A stretch of DNA of 64,000 bases from Mycobacterium kansasii ATCC 12478 (GCF_000157895.3 NC_022663.1:4278001-4342000), one strand, 5' to 3'. Counted from the stretch's first letter, positions 10,286 to 17,875 are shown. Numbers and translations are program-made. The notes: generated from the sequence alone by a model not told the origin.

Positions 10286-11548
10286 GTGTATGAACTGCAG
10301 GTGACCAGTAGCGAAGGCGTAAACGAGGTTGACACGGGCCCGGAGACGGGCCCTGACTCCGGTTCCGATAACGGGATCGTGGTCGTCGGTGGGGGACTGG
10401 CCGCAGCCCGTACCGCCGAGCAACTGCGACGGGCCGGCTACGCCGGTCGCCTCACGATCGTCAGCGCCGAGGTCCATCTGCCCTACGACCGGCCGCCGTT
10501 GTCCAAGGAAGTGCTGCGCAACGAGGTCGACGACGTCGCCCTCAAACCCCGTGAGTGGTATGACGAGAAGGACATCACCCTTCGGCTGGGTTCGGCGGCC
10601 ACCGGCCTCGACACCGTCGCCCAGACACTGACCCTGGCCGACGGAACCGTGCTGGGCTACGACGAGCTGGTCATCGCGACCGGCCTGGTGCCGCGGCGTA
10701 TTCCGACGTTCCCGGACATCGAGGGCATTCGGGTGCTGCGGTCGTACGACGAGTGCATGGCGTTGCGCAGCCACGCGTCGGCCGCCACCCGCGCCGTCGT
10801 CGTCGGGGCCGGTTTTATCGGCTGCGAGGTGGCGGCCAGCCTGCGCGGTCTGGGTGTGGCCGTGGTGCTGGTCGAACCGCAGCCAACGCCGCTGGCATCG
10901 GTGCTCGGCGAGCAGATCGGTCAGCTGGTGGCCCGCCTGCATCGGGACGAGGGGGTCGACGTGCGCACCGGTATCGGCGTGGCCGAGGTCCGCGGTGCTG
11001 GCCATGTCGACACGGTGGTCCTGACCGACGGCACGGAACTACCGGCCGACCTGGTGGTTGTCGGCATCGGGTCGCATCCGGCGACCGGCTGGCTCGACGG
11101 TAGCGGCGTCAAAGTCGACAACGGCGTGATCTGTGACGAAGCCGGACGCACCAGTGCGCCCAACGTATGGGCGCTAGGTGACGTCGCCTCCTGGCGCGAT
11201 CCGATGGGACACCAAGTGCGCGTGGAACATTGGAGCAATGTTGCCGACCAGGCCCGGGTGGTGGTGCCGGCGATGCTGGGCCGTGACGTACCGTCCAATG
11301 TGGTCGTTCCTTATTTCTGGAGCGACCAGTACGACGTCAAGATCCAGTGCCTGGGTGAGCCGCACGCCACCGATATCGTCCACCTCGTCGAGGACGACGG
11401 CCGTAGGTTCCTGGCGTACTACGAGCGCGATGGTGTGCTGGTCGGTGTCGTGGGTGGCGCGATGCCGGGCAAGGTCATGAAGGTGCGTTCCAAGATCGCC
11501 GCCGGCGCGCCGATCTCCGAAGTGCTGGAAGCACCGGATGCCGGTTGA
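10286..11548 (+). CDS. FAD-dependent ferredoxin reductase-type oxidoreductase (Rv0688-like)
   Basis: A 420-residue flavoprotein. The first FAD dinucleotide-binding motif is VVVGGGLAAARTAEQLRRAG (about residues 32-51), the NAD(P)H motif is VVVGAGFIGCEVAASLRGLG (about 172-191), and the second FAD segment reads TSAPNVWALGDVASW. The C-terminal reductase domain follows (FWSDQYDVKIQCLG). It lies 9 bp after the mycofactocin-coupled SDR in the same direction, so it may reoxidise or feed that redox system. Its own electron partner is not visible. The N-terminus before the FAD motif is acidic and poorly conserved, so the exact start is uncertain. Confidence 0.88.
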   Translation: MYELQVTSSEGVNEVDTGPETGPDSGSDNGIVVVGGGLAAARTAEQLRRAGYAGRLTIVSAEVHLPYDRPPLSKEVLRNEVDDVALKPREWYDEKDITLRLGSAATGLDTVAQTLTLADGTVLGYDELVIATGLVPRRIPTFPDIEGIRVLRSYDECMALRSHASAATRAVVVGAGFIGCEVAASLRGLGVAVVLVEPQPTPLASVLGEQIGQLVARLHRDEGVDVRTGIGVAEVRGAGHVDTVVLTDGTELPADLVVVGIGSHPATGWLDGSGVKVDNGVICDEAGRTSAPNVWALGDVASWRDPMGHQVRVEHWSNVADQARVVVPAMLGRDVPSNVVVPYFWSDQYDVKIQCLGEPHATDIVHLVEDDGRRFLAYYERDGVLVGVVGGAMPGKVMKVRSKIAAGAPISEVLEAPDAG

Positions 11549-11551
11549 GCG

Positions 11552-12520
11552 TCATTCAGCGAGGGTCTGACGGGTCCGCGTGGCCGTTGCGAGCTCTGCC
11601 ACGGCGGTCAGCCATTCGGTCGTCTGGTGGTCCGGCTGGTTTCCGGTGTCGATTTGCTCACGGAATTCCCGTAGCGCTCGATTGTTCGCCTGCACACGCT
11701 CGTCCATCAATCCCGAGAATGTCGTAATCTCCGGTGCGTGCGGCTGCCATAGCGGAATCGTGGTGTTACGCAACTGCATTCGGAACTTCTCCAGCCAGAT
11801 GACCGGGCCGGCGTATGAGTGCAGTAGCAGACTGCCGTCTGGGAATCCGATTTCGATGCGCTGCGGTACGGGGCTGTCGCTCCCGTCGTCGACGGCGCCG
11901 ACGTCATGGCTGCATTGCACGCGTACCGGCACGTCGGCGATCACCCCGCGGAAGCTCGTGAACGGGTGTTCCGGTGTAGCGCTTGGCGCCACTTCGCGCT
12001 CCAGCGCCGACCCGGCCAGTGAGCCCAACGCCCGACCCAGCAGATCGAACGTGGCATATGCCGATCGGGGCGCGGTAACGACGGAGGCGTACGTCGGCGG
12101 GCTCGACGCACAGCGCCTACGGCATTCGCCGACGAACGCGCGCGCTGGGCCCAATTCTCCGAAATGGCAGTTGACGGCATGAATTACCTTCGCCGACAAG
12201 GCTTCTTGACGCAGTTCCCGGAGTAGGTCGGCGCGCACCGGGTGCTCCATCAGGACGTGGACACCGCGGCGAAGCAGCTGTGCGGTCACCATTCCCGCGG
12301 TTGGCGGCGGAAGCGCGACGATGGCTGCCCGCGCCCCTTCGGGAACTTCAGCGGCACTTGTCAACAGTGGAACATGTCGCCGCGCGGCAAGCCGTGCGGA
12401 ACGCTCGCTGCCGGCGGCCAGTATGCCGACCAACTCGAACGAGTCGGTCAGTTCCTGCAGCGACGGGACGTAGCAGGCGCCGTAGTTGCTCCCGCACAGA
12501 ACTACCGGTGTCGCGTTCAC
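11552..12520 (-). CDS. Gfo/Idh-type reductase resembling thiazolinyl-imide reductases (PchG/Irp3)
   Basis: A 322-residue protein with an N-terminal Rossmann fold (VVLCGSNYGACYVPSLQEL, residues 6-24) followed by FELVGILAAGSERSARLAAR and GVHVLMEHPVRAD. Compared from memory with yersiniabactin Irp3 and pyochelin PchG, the G-[ST]-N-[YF]-G cofactor loop, the ELVGILA.GSERS..LAAR stretch and the EHP motif with its candidate catalytic histidine are all present. Those enzymes reduce a thiazoline to a thiazolidine with NADPH on an NRPS carrier. No NRPS is present here. The gene is the last of a minus-strand cassette, 55 bp after a YcaO gene and two precursor peptides, so a peptide thiazoline is the likely substrate. 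A different imine or aldehyde substrate is possible. Confidence 0.72.
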   Translation of the reverse strand: MNATPVVLCGSNYGACYVPSLQELTDSFELVGILAAGSERSARLAARRHVPLLTSAAEVPEGARAAIVALPPPTAGMVTAQLLRRGVHVLMEHPVRADLLRELRQEALSAKVIHAVNCHFGELGPARAFVGECRRRCASSPPTYASVVTAPRSAYATFDLLGRALGSLAGSALEREVAPSATPEHPFTSFRGVIADVPVRVQCSHDVGAVDDGSDSPVPQRIEIGFPDGSLLLHSYAGPVIWLEKFRMQLRNTTIPLWQPHAPEITTFSGLMDERVQANNRALREFREQIDTGNQPDHQTTEWLTAVAELATATRTRQTLAE

Positions 12521-12575
12521 AACAGCGTGGGGGGACGCTCGGTCGGGCCGGCGGCGAGTTCGCGCTCGGGCACGT

Positions 12576-13823
12576 TCAGCCGACCTCTTGCAACGGGGTT
12601 CTCATCGGTGACGCGACCGAGGACAACGACAGGCCGGGCGCGACGACTTTCACGACGGGCACGCAGGCGCCGGGGGAATCGCACACCACCGCTGCCGGTT
12701 CTATCCCGGTTCGCCGCGCAACCGCCGTCGCGGCTGCAGCCACCAGTGCTGGCAACGAATCGGTGTCCGGTACCCGCCACGACGTCGGCCTCGCCACCGG
12801 CATACGGGCCGGTGGTCGGGCAGCGCTGGCCGGCGCTTCGGCGAGCCGCTCATAGATCGTTGCGGGGATGTCCTCACGAGTGCCGCTGATTGCGGTGAGC
12901 CGGGACTGAGCGGCCTCGGTGATCGCCCGAGACAAGGCCACATTGGGGTCATGATGCAAACCGCTGCCGGCGAACTGCACGCTCGATGTCGGTGAAATCA
13001 GTTCGGCTGCAAAACAGTAATAGCCCTGCCATACGTCCAGGCGGGCAATGCGCAGTTGACTGCCGGCTCGATGAACCTGGTCGACCAGGCCGGCGCAGTC
13101 AGCGCCATCGAGATCCGGTGGCCGCACAGCCCACATCGTCGATCCGGCCACCGCCGTACCCACCGCATGTCGTTCCATGATTTCGTACAGCCCGTGCAAG
13201 GCGGCCTCGTAATAGCTGTTGCCGGACGCCAAGCCTTGGGTGTGCATGGTGAACATCGGCGGTCCCCACCGATCGTTGACCGAAATATCCACCGCCACCA
13301 CGGACCACGGCACCCACGTGCGCCGGCCCGTCAGCAGGGTAGTCGCAGCCATCCAGTCGAGCCTGGCGCCGCGGTGATAAAAGCTTCCGGGCGGACGCGA
13401 CAGTGAACCGGGATCGTAGGTCAGCTCCGAGTCGAGATCCTTGGTGGAGGCAAACCTCAAGTCGGCGGTGGCGTTCTCGGCATGCCAATACTCCAGCGAT
13501 TCCATCACGGCCGAAACTTGGGCCGCGCGGTAGCTGGTCGCTTTTCCCTGGCTCACCGACACCGTCAGCGACGCCGGGCGCACCGCCTGCACTGTGGGAA
13601 TACCGAGACTGTCCAGCCAGGTGATATCGGCGACGCGAGTGATACCGGCGGCGGAAAGCAGTGGCTGTACGGCCTGCCATGTCTCCTCGGGGCTGATGGT
13701 CCGGTGCGTGCCCATGCGGTGGCCGATAACCGCAGGGTCAGCCGAGCCGAGGAACCGATTGGGCCAAAAGGACCAATCCGGGCCGAAATTCACCGCGGTG
13801 TCCGGTGAGCATGAATTCGGCAT
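12576..13823 (-). CDS. YcaO-domain cyclodehydratase of a putative RiPP cassette
   Basis: A 415-residue protein with a complete YcaO domain. The ATP/Mg-binding motifs are all visible: SVSQGKATSYRAAQVSAVME then SLEYWHAE (about residues 88-115), GLASGNSYYEAALHGLYEIM then ERHA (about 200-225), and HHDPNVALSRAITEAAQSRL (about 290-310). YcaO enzymes use ATP to activate backbone amides, giving azolines, amidines or thioamides. The C-terminus (PMRTPLQEVG) lacks the PxPxP end common in azoline-forming family members. No E1-like or ThiF-like partner, TfuA or RRE protein lies beside it. It begins 92 bp after precursor peptide 1, with a stem-loop between. There is no strong ribosome site at 13823; an internal ATG at 13715 is an alternative. 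Confidence 0.85.
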   Translation of the reverse strand: MPNSCSPDTAVNFGPDWSFWPNRFLGSADPAVIGHRMGTHRTISPEETWQAVQPLLSAAGITRVADITWLDSLGIPTVQAVRPASLTVSVSQGKATSYRAAQVSAVMESLEYWHAENATADLRFASTKDLDSELTYDPGSLSRPPGSFYHRGARLDWMAATTLLTGRRTWVPWSVVAVDISVNDRWGPPMFTMHTQGLASGNSYYEAALHGLYEIMERHAVGTAVAGSTMWAVRPPDLDGADCAGLVDQVHRAGSQLRIARLDVWQGYYCFAAELISPTSSVQFAGSGLHHDPNVALSRAITEAAQSRLTAISGTREDIPATIYERLAEAPASAARPPARMPVARPTSWRVPDTDSLPALVAAAATAVARRTGIEPAAVVCDSPGACVPVVKVVAPGLSLSSVASPMRTPLQEVG

Positions 13824-13855
13824 GGCAGCATCTTACGGAGAATTGGTGAGACGCC

Positions 13856-13899
13856 CAGAGGCGATGACTCGCCGAATGAAACGCGAGTCATCGCCTCTG
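13856..13899 (-). promoter_or_regulatory. Perfect 17-bp stem-loop between precursor gene 1 and the YcaO gene
   Basis: CAGAGGCGATGACTCGC (13856-13872) pairs perfectly with GCGAGTCATCGCCTCTG (13883-13899) around a 10-nt loop. It lies 16 bp after the peptide 1 stop and 32 bp before the YcaO start. There is no T-run on the minus strand. It could act as a leaky terminator or mRNA 3'-end protector, making precursor mRNA exceed enzyme mRNA. That pattern is known in other RiPP operons; here it is inferred. Confidence 0.75.
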
Positions 13900-13915
13900 A
13901 GGTAAACCGGGGATA

Positions 13916-14008
13916 TTAGTCGAGGGCGAAGCAGGTGGCTGAGAAGATTTCGGTTTCGCCCGAGGCCTCGCCTTCAGTTGTGCTACTGAATAGCTGGTCG
14001 TGGGCCAT
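13916..14008 (-). CDS. Putative RiPP precursor peptide 1 (30 residues)
   Basis: A 30-codon gene, ATG at 14008 to TAA at 13916, with GGAG 6 bases before the start (ATAGGAGAGGCCG). The N-terminal part is MAHDQLFSSTTEGE, followed by an acidic, glycine-containing stretch; the C-terminal core is FSATCFALD, with a single cysteine at position 26 and a serine at 23. It has a near-identical sister 222 bp upstream with conserved leader, spacing and cysteine. That level of coding conservation, the shared ribosome site, and the YcaO gene next downstream make it a strong RiPP precursor candidate. It could yield a cysteine-derived thiazoline or thiazolidine. The leader cleavage site is not obvious; GE at 17-18 is one candidate. 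Confidence 0.78.
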   Translation of the reverse strand: MAHDQLFSSTTEGEASGETEIFSATCFALD

Positions 14009-14117
14009 CGGCCTCTCCTATCGGCATTGGCAGCTACGTTGTTGTTTGCTGCCGAAGGCCTCATCCTACATAGCCGTCCGTGTGGCGTCGGCCGAATAGC
14101 CAGGTTGCGCGCGATAC

Positions 14118-14473
14118 CCGAATGGGGTGATGTCGTCCGATCTGCGCAACACCAGGGCGTCGTCACGCTATCTGAGATTGGCTGGGCCTACGGAATTAAG
14201 GCCGCAGTCCGGCCGGCTGCATCCGGGTTGTCAGTCGATGGCGAAGCAAACGAATGAGACGACTTCGATTTCGCCCGAGGTCTCGCCTTCGGTCGTGCTG
14301 CTGAATAGCTGGTCGTAGGCCATCGGCCCCTCCTATCGGTATCGGCAGCCCCGTTTGTCGGTGCTCACCGAGATCTCATCCTGCGTGACCGCCGGCCTGT
14401 TTGGATCGGCCGAATAGCCATTTATCGGGATGAAGGCTGAATCCGCCGAATGGTGCGGGTGATGTCCTCCGAT
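14118..14473. repeat. Duplicated upstream blocks of the two precursor genes
   Basis: Blocks upstream of precursor 1 recur upstream of precursor 2. In plus-strand order: CTCATCCT with CGGCCGAATAGCCA, then CCGAATGG with TGATGTC[GC]TCCGAT (14118-14141 and 14446-14473), besides CTCCTATCGG at the ribosome sites. The block order and approximate spacing are kept, so the whole promoter-plus-gene unit was probably duplicated. The shared blocks are candidates for promoter or regulator sites. Confidence 0.6.
14231..14323 (-). CDS. Putative RiPP precursor peptide 2 (30 residues)
   Basis: A 30-codon gene, ATG at 14323 to TGA at 14231, with GGAGGGG just before the start (ATAGGAGGGGCCG). The leader MAYDQLFSSTTEGE differs from peptide 1 at one residue, and the core is VSFVCFAID with serine 23 and cysteine 26 conserved. 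Core changes are conservative (Leu to Ile at 29; Phe and Ala to Val and Phe nearby), as expected when a modifying enzyme reads the leader and tolerates core variation. It lies 185 bp after the DUF2332 gene on the same strand. The two units, including about 150 bp upstream, appear to be a tandem duplication. Confidence 0.78.
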   Translation of the reverse strand: MAYDQLFSSTTEGETSGEIEVVSFVCFAID

Positions 14474-14508
14474 GGGCGGACGGGCCCGCGATGTAGGCAC
14501 GACAATAA

Positions 14509-15567
14509 CTACCGCCAGGTCACCGGTGGCCCGTGCGGATGACATTCGCCCAGGACCCGTGTCCGCCCGCCCGGCCAACCGGCAGCACGCACCAAGAACT
14601 TGAGCGGACTACCGGGCCCGTCGCGGGCCGGTTCGAGCGTCAGATGTGCGAACGGGGCGCGCGGGCCGGCCTGCGCACCCAGGTGCTCGACCGCGGCGCG
14701 GATTGCGGCGCGTTCGTCGGCCGACAGATACTGCCAGGTGATCGAATGCCACAGCACGGTCAACGTCCCGTCGGCCAGGGTCAGACCGGCCACCGCCTCG
14801 GCTGCGGTCTGGCGGTGCAGTTGCGCCGGGACTGTTCGGGCCACCGCGATGGCGCCGCGCAGCCGCTTCATCCGGGCATGCTGGTCGGGCCAGACGTAGC
14901 TCAGCACGGTCAATTCCCCGTCGGCGCCGGTCACATCGATGGGCGCGATGTCGTACCCGTGGCGCTCGACGATGCGCACCCCGCCCGCGGGCGGCAATCG
15001 ACCGTGCCACGCATCGTCGATAGTCACCGGTGCCTCGGCCGGTCCCCAGTGGCCGCCGTCGTAGCGGTAGCGGTAGCGGTCGGCCCGCAGGTTCAGTCCG
15101 GCGCTCGCGCCGATCTCGAAAAGCCTTATCGGCAAACCGAATTCGTGGTTGACCTGTAGCAAGCCGCCGATCAGCGCGGCGGATCGGCCGACCTCGTTGG
15201 TCTGTGGTGGTTGGTCCAGGGCCGCTCGCAACGCATCGGCGTGATCGGCCGCCACGCGGATGATATCGGGCCAGGCGGCCGCGGCATCCCAGCTGCCGCC
15301 GGTGCTCGGATACCAGCGGCGCAACGTCGGCGCCCGACCGTCGAGCACCAACCGGTGCAGGCCGCCCAGCAGCCGCAGGGGTACCGCATGGCGTGATGGA
15401 TCGTCCTCGTGGCCGGACAGGATGGACCCGAAGAGCCCGCCCGCCTCGACGTCGGCGGCTACCAGATCGAGCAGCTCGCCGTACATCGGCGACCCGGACC
15501 TGGCGCAGAACCGCCCCTGCGATCGCAGGGTGTGCAGCAGATGCCCGCTATCGACCGGGCCGCTCAT
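14509..15567 (-). CDS. DUF2332 family protein (Rv0690c-like)
   Basis: A 352-residue conserved actinobacterial protein. The central LFEIGASAGLNLRADRY motif (about residues 165-180) resembles the E-x-G-x-x-x-G SAM-binding loop of class I methyltransferases, and TVLWHSITWQYL follows near residue 270. A methyltransferase-like fold is possible but not established. It overlaps mftR by 4 bp (ATGA), matching the Rv0691c-Rv0690c arrangement in M. tuberculosis, so it belongs to the mftR transcript. The RiPP cassette starts 185 bp further down on the same strand, and a role for this protein there cannot be excluded. Confidence 0.75.
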   Translation of the reverse strand: MSGPVDSGHLLHTLRSQGRFCARSGSPMYGELLDLVAADVEAGGLFGSILSGHEDDPSRHAVPLRLLGGLHRLVLDGRAPTLRRWYPSTGGSWDAAAAWPDIIRVAADHADALRAALDQPPQTNEVGRSAALIGGLLQVNHEFGLPIRLFEIGASAGLNLRADRYRYRYDGGHWGPAEAPVTIDDAWHGRLPPAGGVRIVERHGYDIAPIDVTGADGELTVLSYVWPDQHARMKRLRGAIAVARTVPAQLHRQTAAEAVAGLTLADGTLTVLWHSITWQYLSADERAAIRAAVEHLGAQAGPRAPFAHLTLEPARDGPGSPLKFLVRAAGWPGGRTRVLGECHPHGPPVTWR

Positions 15568-16157
15568 CCGAGCCGGTCCAACCCGGCGCCGACGACGTCG
15601 AAGGCATCGCCGAGTGCCTCGGGTAGCGAGACGGATTCGTCACCCAGCCAATGTTCGTAAGCGCTCAACGCGACCCCCAGCATGGTCCAGGCAATGGTCT
15701 GAGGCACCAGGTCGGTGGACTCGCCGCCGAGCCGGCGGGCCACGAACCCCGCGATCACCGCCCGCCATCCGGCATACATGGTCATCGAATACGCCTGCAG
15801 CTCAGCGGTTTCCAGAATGATACGCATGCGCTGACGGTGTCGGACGGTCTCGGACTCGTCGAAGGTGTTGAACGCCAGCAGCGCCGCGCGCAAGGCCGTG
15901 CCCAGCCGGACCTGTGGCTCGATGTTGTCGAGCAGGTGCTGCAACTCGGCGAGGTGGGCATCGAAGTCCCCCCACGGAATGGCGTTCTTGGAGGCGTAGT
16001 AGCGAAAGAGGCTGCGCCGGGCGATGCCGGCCGCCCGTGCGACGTCGTCGACGCTGACCTCGGCGAACCCGCGGGCGGTGAACAAGTCCATGGCGACGTC
16101 GGTGATGTGGTGCTTGGTCGTCGAGCGGCGCCGGCCAACCCGCGACTCGTGCAGCAT
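15564..16157 (-). CDS. mftR: TetR-family regulator of the mycofactocin cluster (MftR)
   Basis: A 197-residue TetR protein. The HTH region covers about residues 16-62 (ITDVAMDLFTARGFAEVSVD, then ARAAGIARRSLFRYYASKNA). MftR proteins repress the mft genes and respond to long-chain acyl-CoAs. The gene diverges from mftA, leaving about 100 bp that must contain both promoters and the operator; I could not identify a convincing palindrome there. It is translationally coupled to the DUF2332 gene. Confidence 0.88.
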   Translation of the reverse strand: MLHESRVGRRRSTTKHHITDVAMDLFTARGFAEVSVDDVARAAGIARRSLFRYYASKNAIPWGDFDAHLAELQHLLDNIEPQVRLGTALRAALLAFNTFDESETVRHRQRMRIILETAELQAYSMTMYAGWRAVIAGFVARRLGGESTDLVPQTIAWTMLGVALSAYEHWLGDESVSLPEALGDAFDVVGAGLDRLG

Positions 16158-16257
16158 CAGACCCGCCCTTCCATTTCGGCACTCGATGCCATATTCTGGC
16201 GATCAGTGTGACCAGTACCACCTCACATTGTCGAGGCCCAGGACGAAAGGCATCCAC

Positions 16258-16347
16258 GTGGACCACGAGACTGACACCGACGTCGAGCTCGTCACCGAGA
16301 CCCTGGTTGAAGAGGTTTCCATCGACGGCATGTGCGGGGTCTACTGA
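16258..16347 (+). CDS. mftA: Mycofactocin precursor peptide MftA
   Basis: A 29-residue peptide starting at GTG 16258 (VDHETDTDVELV) and ending with the diagnostic SIDGMCGVY. The last two residues, Val and Tyr, are oxidatively decarboxylated and cross-linked by MftC, then cut out to give the redox cofactor backbone. GGACGAAAGG is a weak ribosome site about 7 bases upstream. The gene lies directly before mftB (3 bp gap) and is too short for standard gene length filters. Confidence 0.97.
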   Translation: MDHETDTDVELVTETLVEEVSIDGMCGVY

Positions 16348-16350
16348 CCC

Positions 16351-16692
16351 GTGCCCGATTGCCCGGCCGTCCCCCGCCAGCGGGTGGTTTCTCCGGCACG
16401 GCCCGAATCGTCGGCGAGCGAGTTCGACCCCGACCGCGGCTGGCGGCTGCACCCGCAGGTGGCGGTTCGGCCCGAGCCCTTCGGGGCGCTGTTGTACCAC
16501 TTCGGCACCCGCAAGCTGTCGTTTCTGAAGAATCGCACCATCGTGACGGTGGTGCAGTCACTGGCCGACTATCCCGACGTGCGCTCCGCGTGCCGCGGCG
16601 CGGGCGTGGCGGATTCCGGACAGGCTCCCTATTTGCATGCCCTGGGTGTGCTGGCAGCTTCGACGATGCTGATTCCCCGGGAGGACCGGTGA
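16351..16692 (+). CDS. mftB: Mycofactocin peptide chaperone MftB
   Basis: A 113-residue protein from GTG 16351. MftB is an RRE-type (PqqD-like) protein that binds the MftA leader and presents it to MftC. The family core is visible as LHPQVAVRPEPFGALLYHFG then TRKLSFLKNRTIVTVVQSLA (about residues 33-72). It lies 3 bp after mftA and overlaps mftC by 4 bp (GTGA), so the three are translationally linked. The first 25 residues, rich in Pro and Arg, are variable; a later start is possible. Confidence 0.95.
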   Translation: MPDCPAVPRQRVVSPARPESSASEFDPDRGWRLHPQVAVRPEPFGALLYHFGTRKLSFLKNRTIVTVVQSLADYPDVRSACRGAGVADSGQAPYLHALGVLAASTMLIPREDR

Positions 16693-17873
16693 CGGTGCCC
16701 CGGCTCATCGAGCAGTTCGAACACGGGCTGGACGCGCCGATCTGTCTGACCTGGGAGTTGACCTACGCCTGCAACCTGGCGTGTGTGCACTGTCTTTCGT
16801 CGTCGGGCAGGCGCGATCCGCGCGAGTTGTCCACTCGTCAGTGCAAGGACATCATCGACGAGCTCGAACGCATGCAGGTGTTCTACGTGAACATCGGTGG
16901 TGGTGAACCCACGGTGCGTCCCGACTTCTGGGAGTTGGTGGATTACGCCACCGCCCACCACGTCGGCGTGAAGTTCTCCACCAACGGGGTTCGCATCACA
17001 CCCGAGGTGGCGGTGCGGTTGGCGGCCAGCGACTACGTGGACGTCCAGATCTCGCTCGATGGCGCGACCGCCGAGGTCAACGACGCGGTCCGCGGCGCGG
17101 GGTCGTACGCGATGGCGGTGCGTGCTCTGCAGAACCTGGCCGAGGCGGGCTTCGGCGAGACCGGAGCCGCCAAGATCTCGGTGGTGGTCACCCGGCACAA
17201 TGTCGGCCAGCTCGACGAATTCGCCGCGCTGGCAAGCCGTTACGGCGCCACCCTGCGGATCACCCGGCTGCGCCCGTCGGGGCGGGGCGCCGATGTCTGG
17301 GACGACCTGCACCCCACGGCGGCTCAGCAGGTTCAGCTCTACGACTGGCTGGTGCTCAACGGCGAACGGGTGCTCACCGGCGATTCCTTCTTCCACCTTT
17401 CCCCGCTGGGCGAATCCGGTGCGCTGGCCGGTCTCAACATGTGCGGCGCCGGTCGGGTGGTCTGCCTGATCGATCCGGTGGGCGACGTGTATGCCTGCCC
17501 GTTCGCCATCCATGATCGCTTTCTGGCCGGAAACGTGTTGTGCGACTCCGGCTTTGGCACCGGCTTCGAGAACGTTTGGAAGAACGCTCCGTTATTCCGT
17601 GAATTGCGGGAGCCGCAATCCGCGGGTGCTTGCGGCAGCTGCGGGCACTACGACAGCTGCCGGGGTGGCTGCATGGCGGCCAAGTTTTTCACCGGCCTGC
17701 CACTGGACGGCCCGGATCCCGAATGCGTGCAAGGCCACGGTGCGCCGGCCCTGGCCCGCCAGCGCGAGGCACCGCGCCCGCGCGTCGACCATTCGCGAAA
17801 GACGAGTCGACCCGTGCCCCTGACACTGAACGTCAGACCGCCAGCCCGGCTCTGCAACGAAAGCCCGCTGTAG
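16689..17873 (+). CDS. mftC: Mycofactocin radical SAM maturase MftC
   Basis: A 394-residue radical SAM/SPASM enzyme. GTG 16689 overlaps the mftB stop by 4 bp; a much longer in-frame extension upstream would run through mftA and mftB and is rejected. The CxxxCxxC cluster motif is C28-C32-C35 (TYACNLACVHC), with the GGGEP SAM motif near residue 75. The SPASM region has CGAGRVVC, YACPF and CGSCGHYDSCRGGC for auxiliary Fe-S clusters. It decarboxylates the C-terminal Tyr of MftA and forms the Val-Tyr cross-link. A short insertion (GFGETGAAK) distinguishes it from the M. tuberculosis protein. Confidence 0.97.
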   Translation: MTVPRLIEQFEHGLDAPICLTWELTYACNLACVHCLSSSGRRDPRELSTRQCKDIIDELERMQVFYVNIGGGEPTVRPDFWELVDYATAHHVGVKFSTNGVRITPEVAVRLAASDYVDVQISLDGATAEVNDAVRGAGSYAMAVRALQNLAEAGFGETGAAKISVVVTRHNVGQLDEFAALASRYGATLRITRLRPSGRGADVWDDLHPTAAQQVQLYDWLVLNGERVLTGDSFFHLSPLGESGALAGLNMCGAGRVVCLIDPVGDVYACPFAIHDRFLAGNVLCDSGFGTGFENVWKNAPLFRELREPQSAGACGSCGHYDSCRGGCMAAKFFTGLPLDGPDPECVQGHGAPALARQREAPRPRVDHSRKTSRPVPLTLNVRPPARLCNESPL

Positions 17874-17875
17874 TC

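Noticed and set aside
9470..11005. Long minus-strand open frame of about 511 codons
   Set aside because: It lies fully opposite the SDR and ferredoxin-reductase genes, is rich in His/Arg/Gln/Asp like other antisense frames in GC-rich DNA, and shows no family motif.
16332..16688. N-terminal extension of mftC through mftA and mftB
   Set aside because: The extension reads through two recognised genes in another frame and adds low-complexity Arg/Pro sequence; the GTG at 16689 gives the family length.
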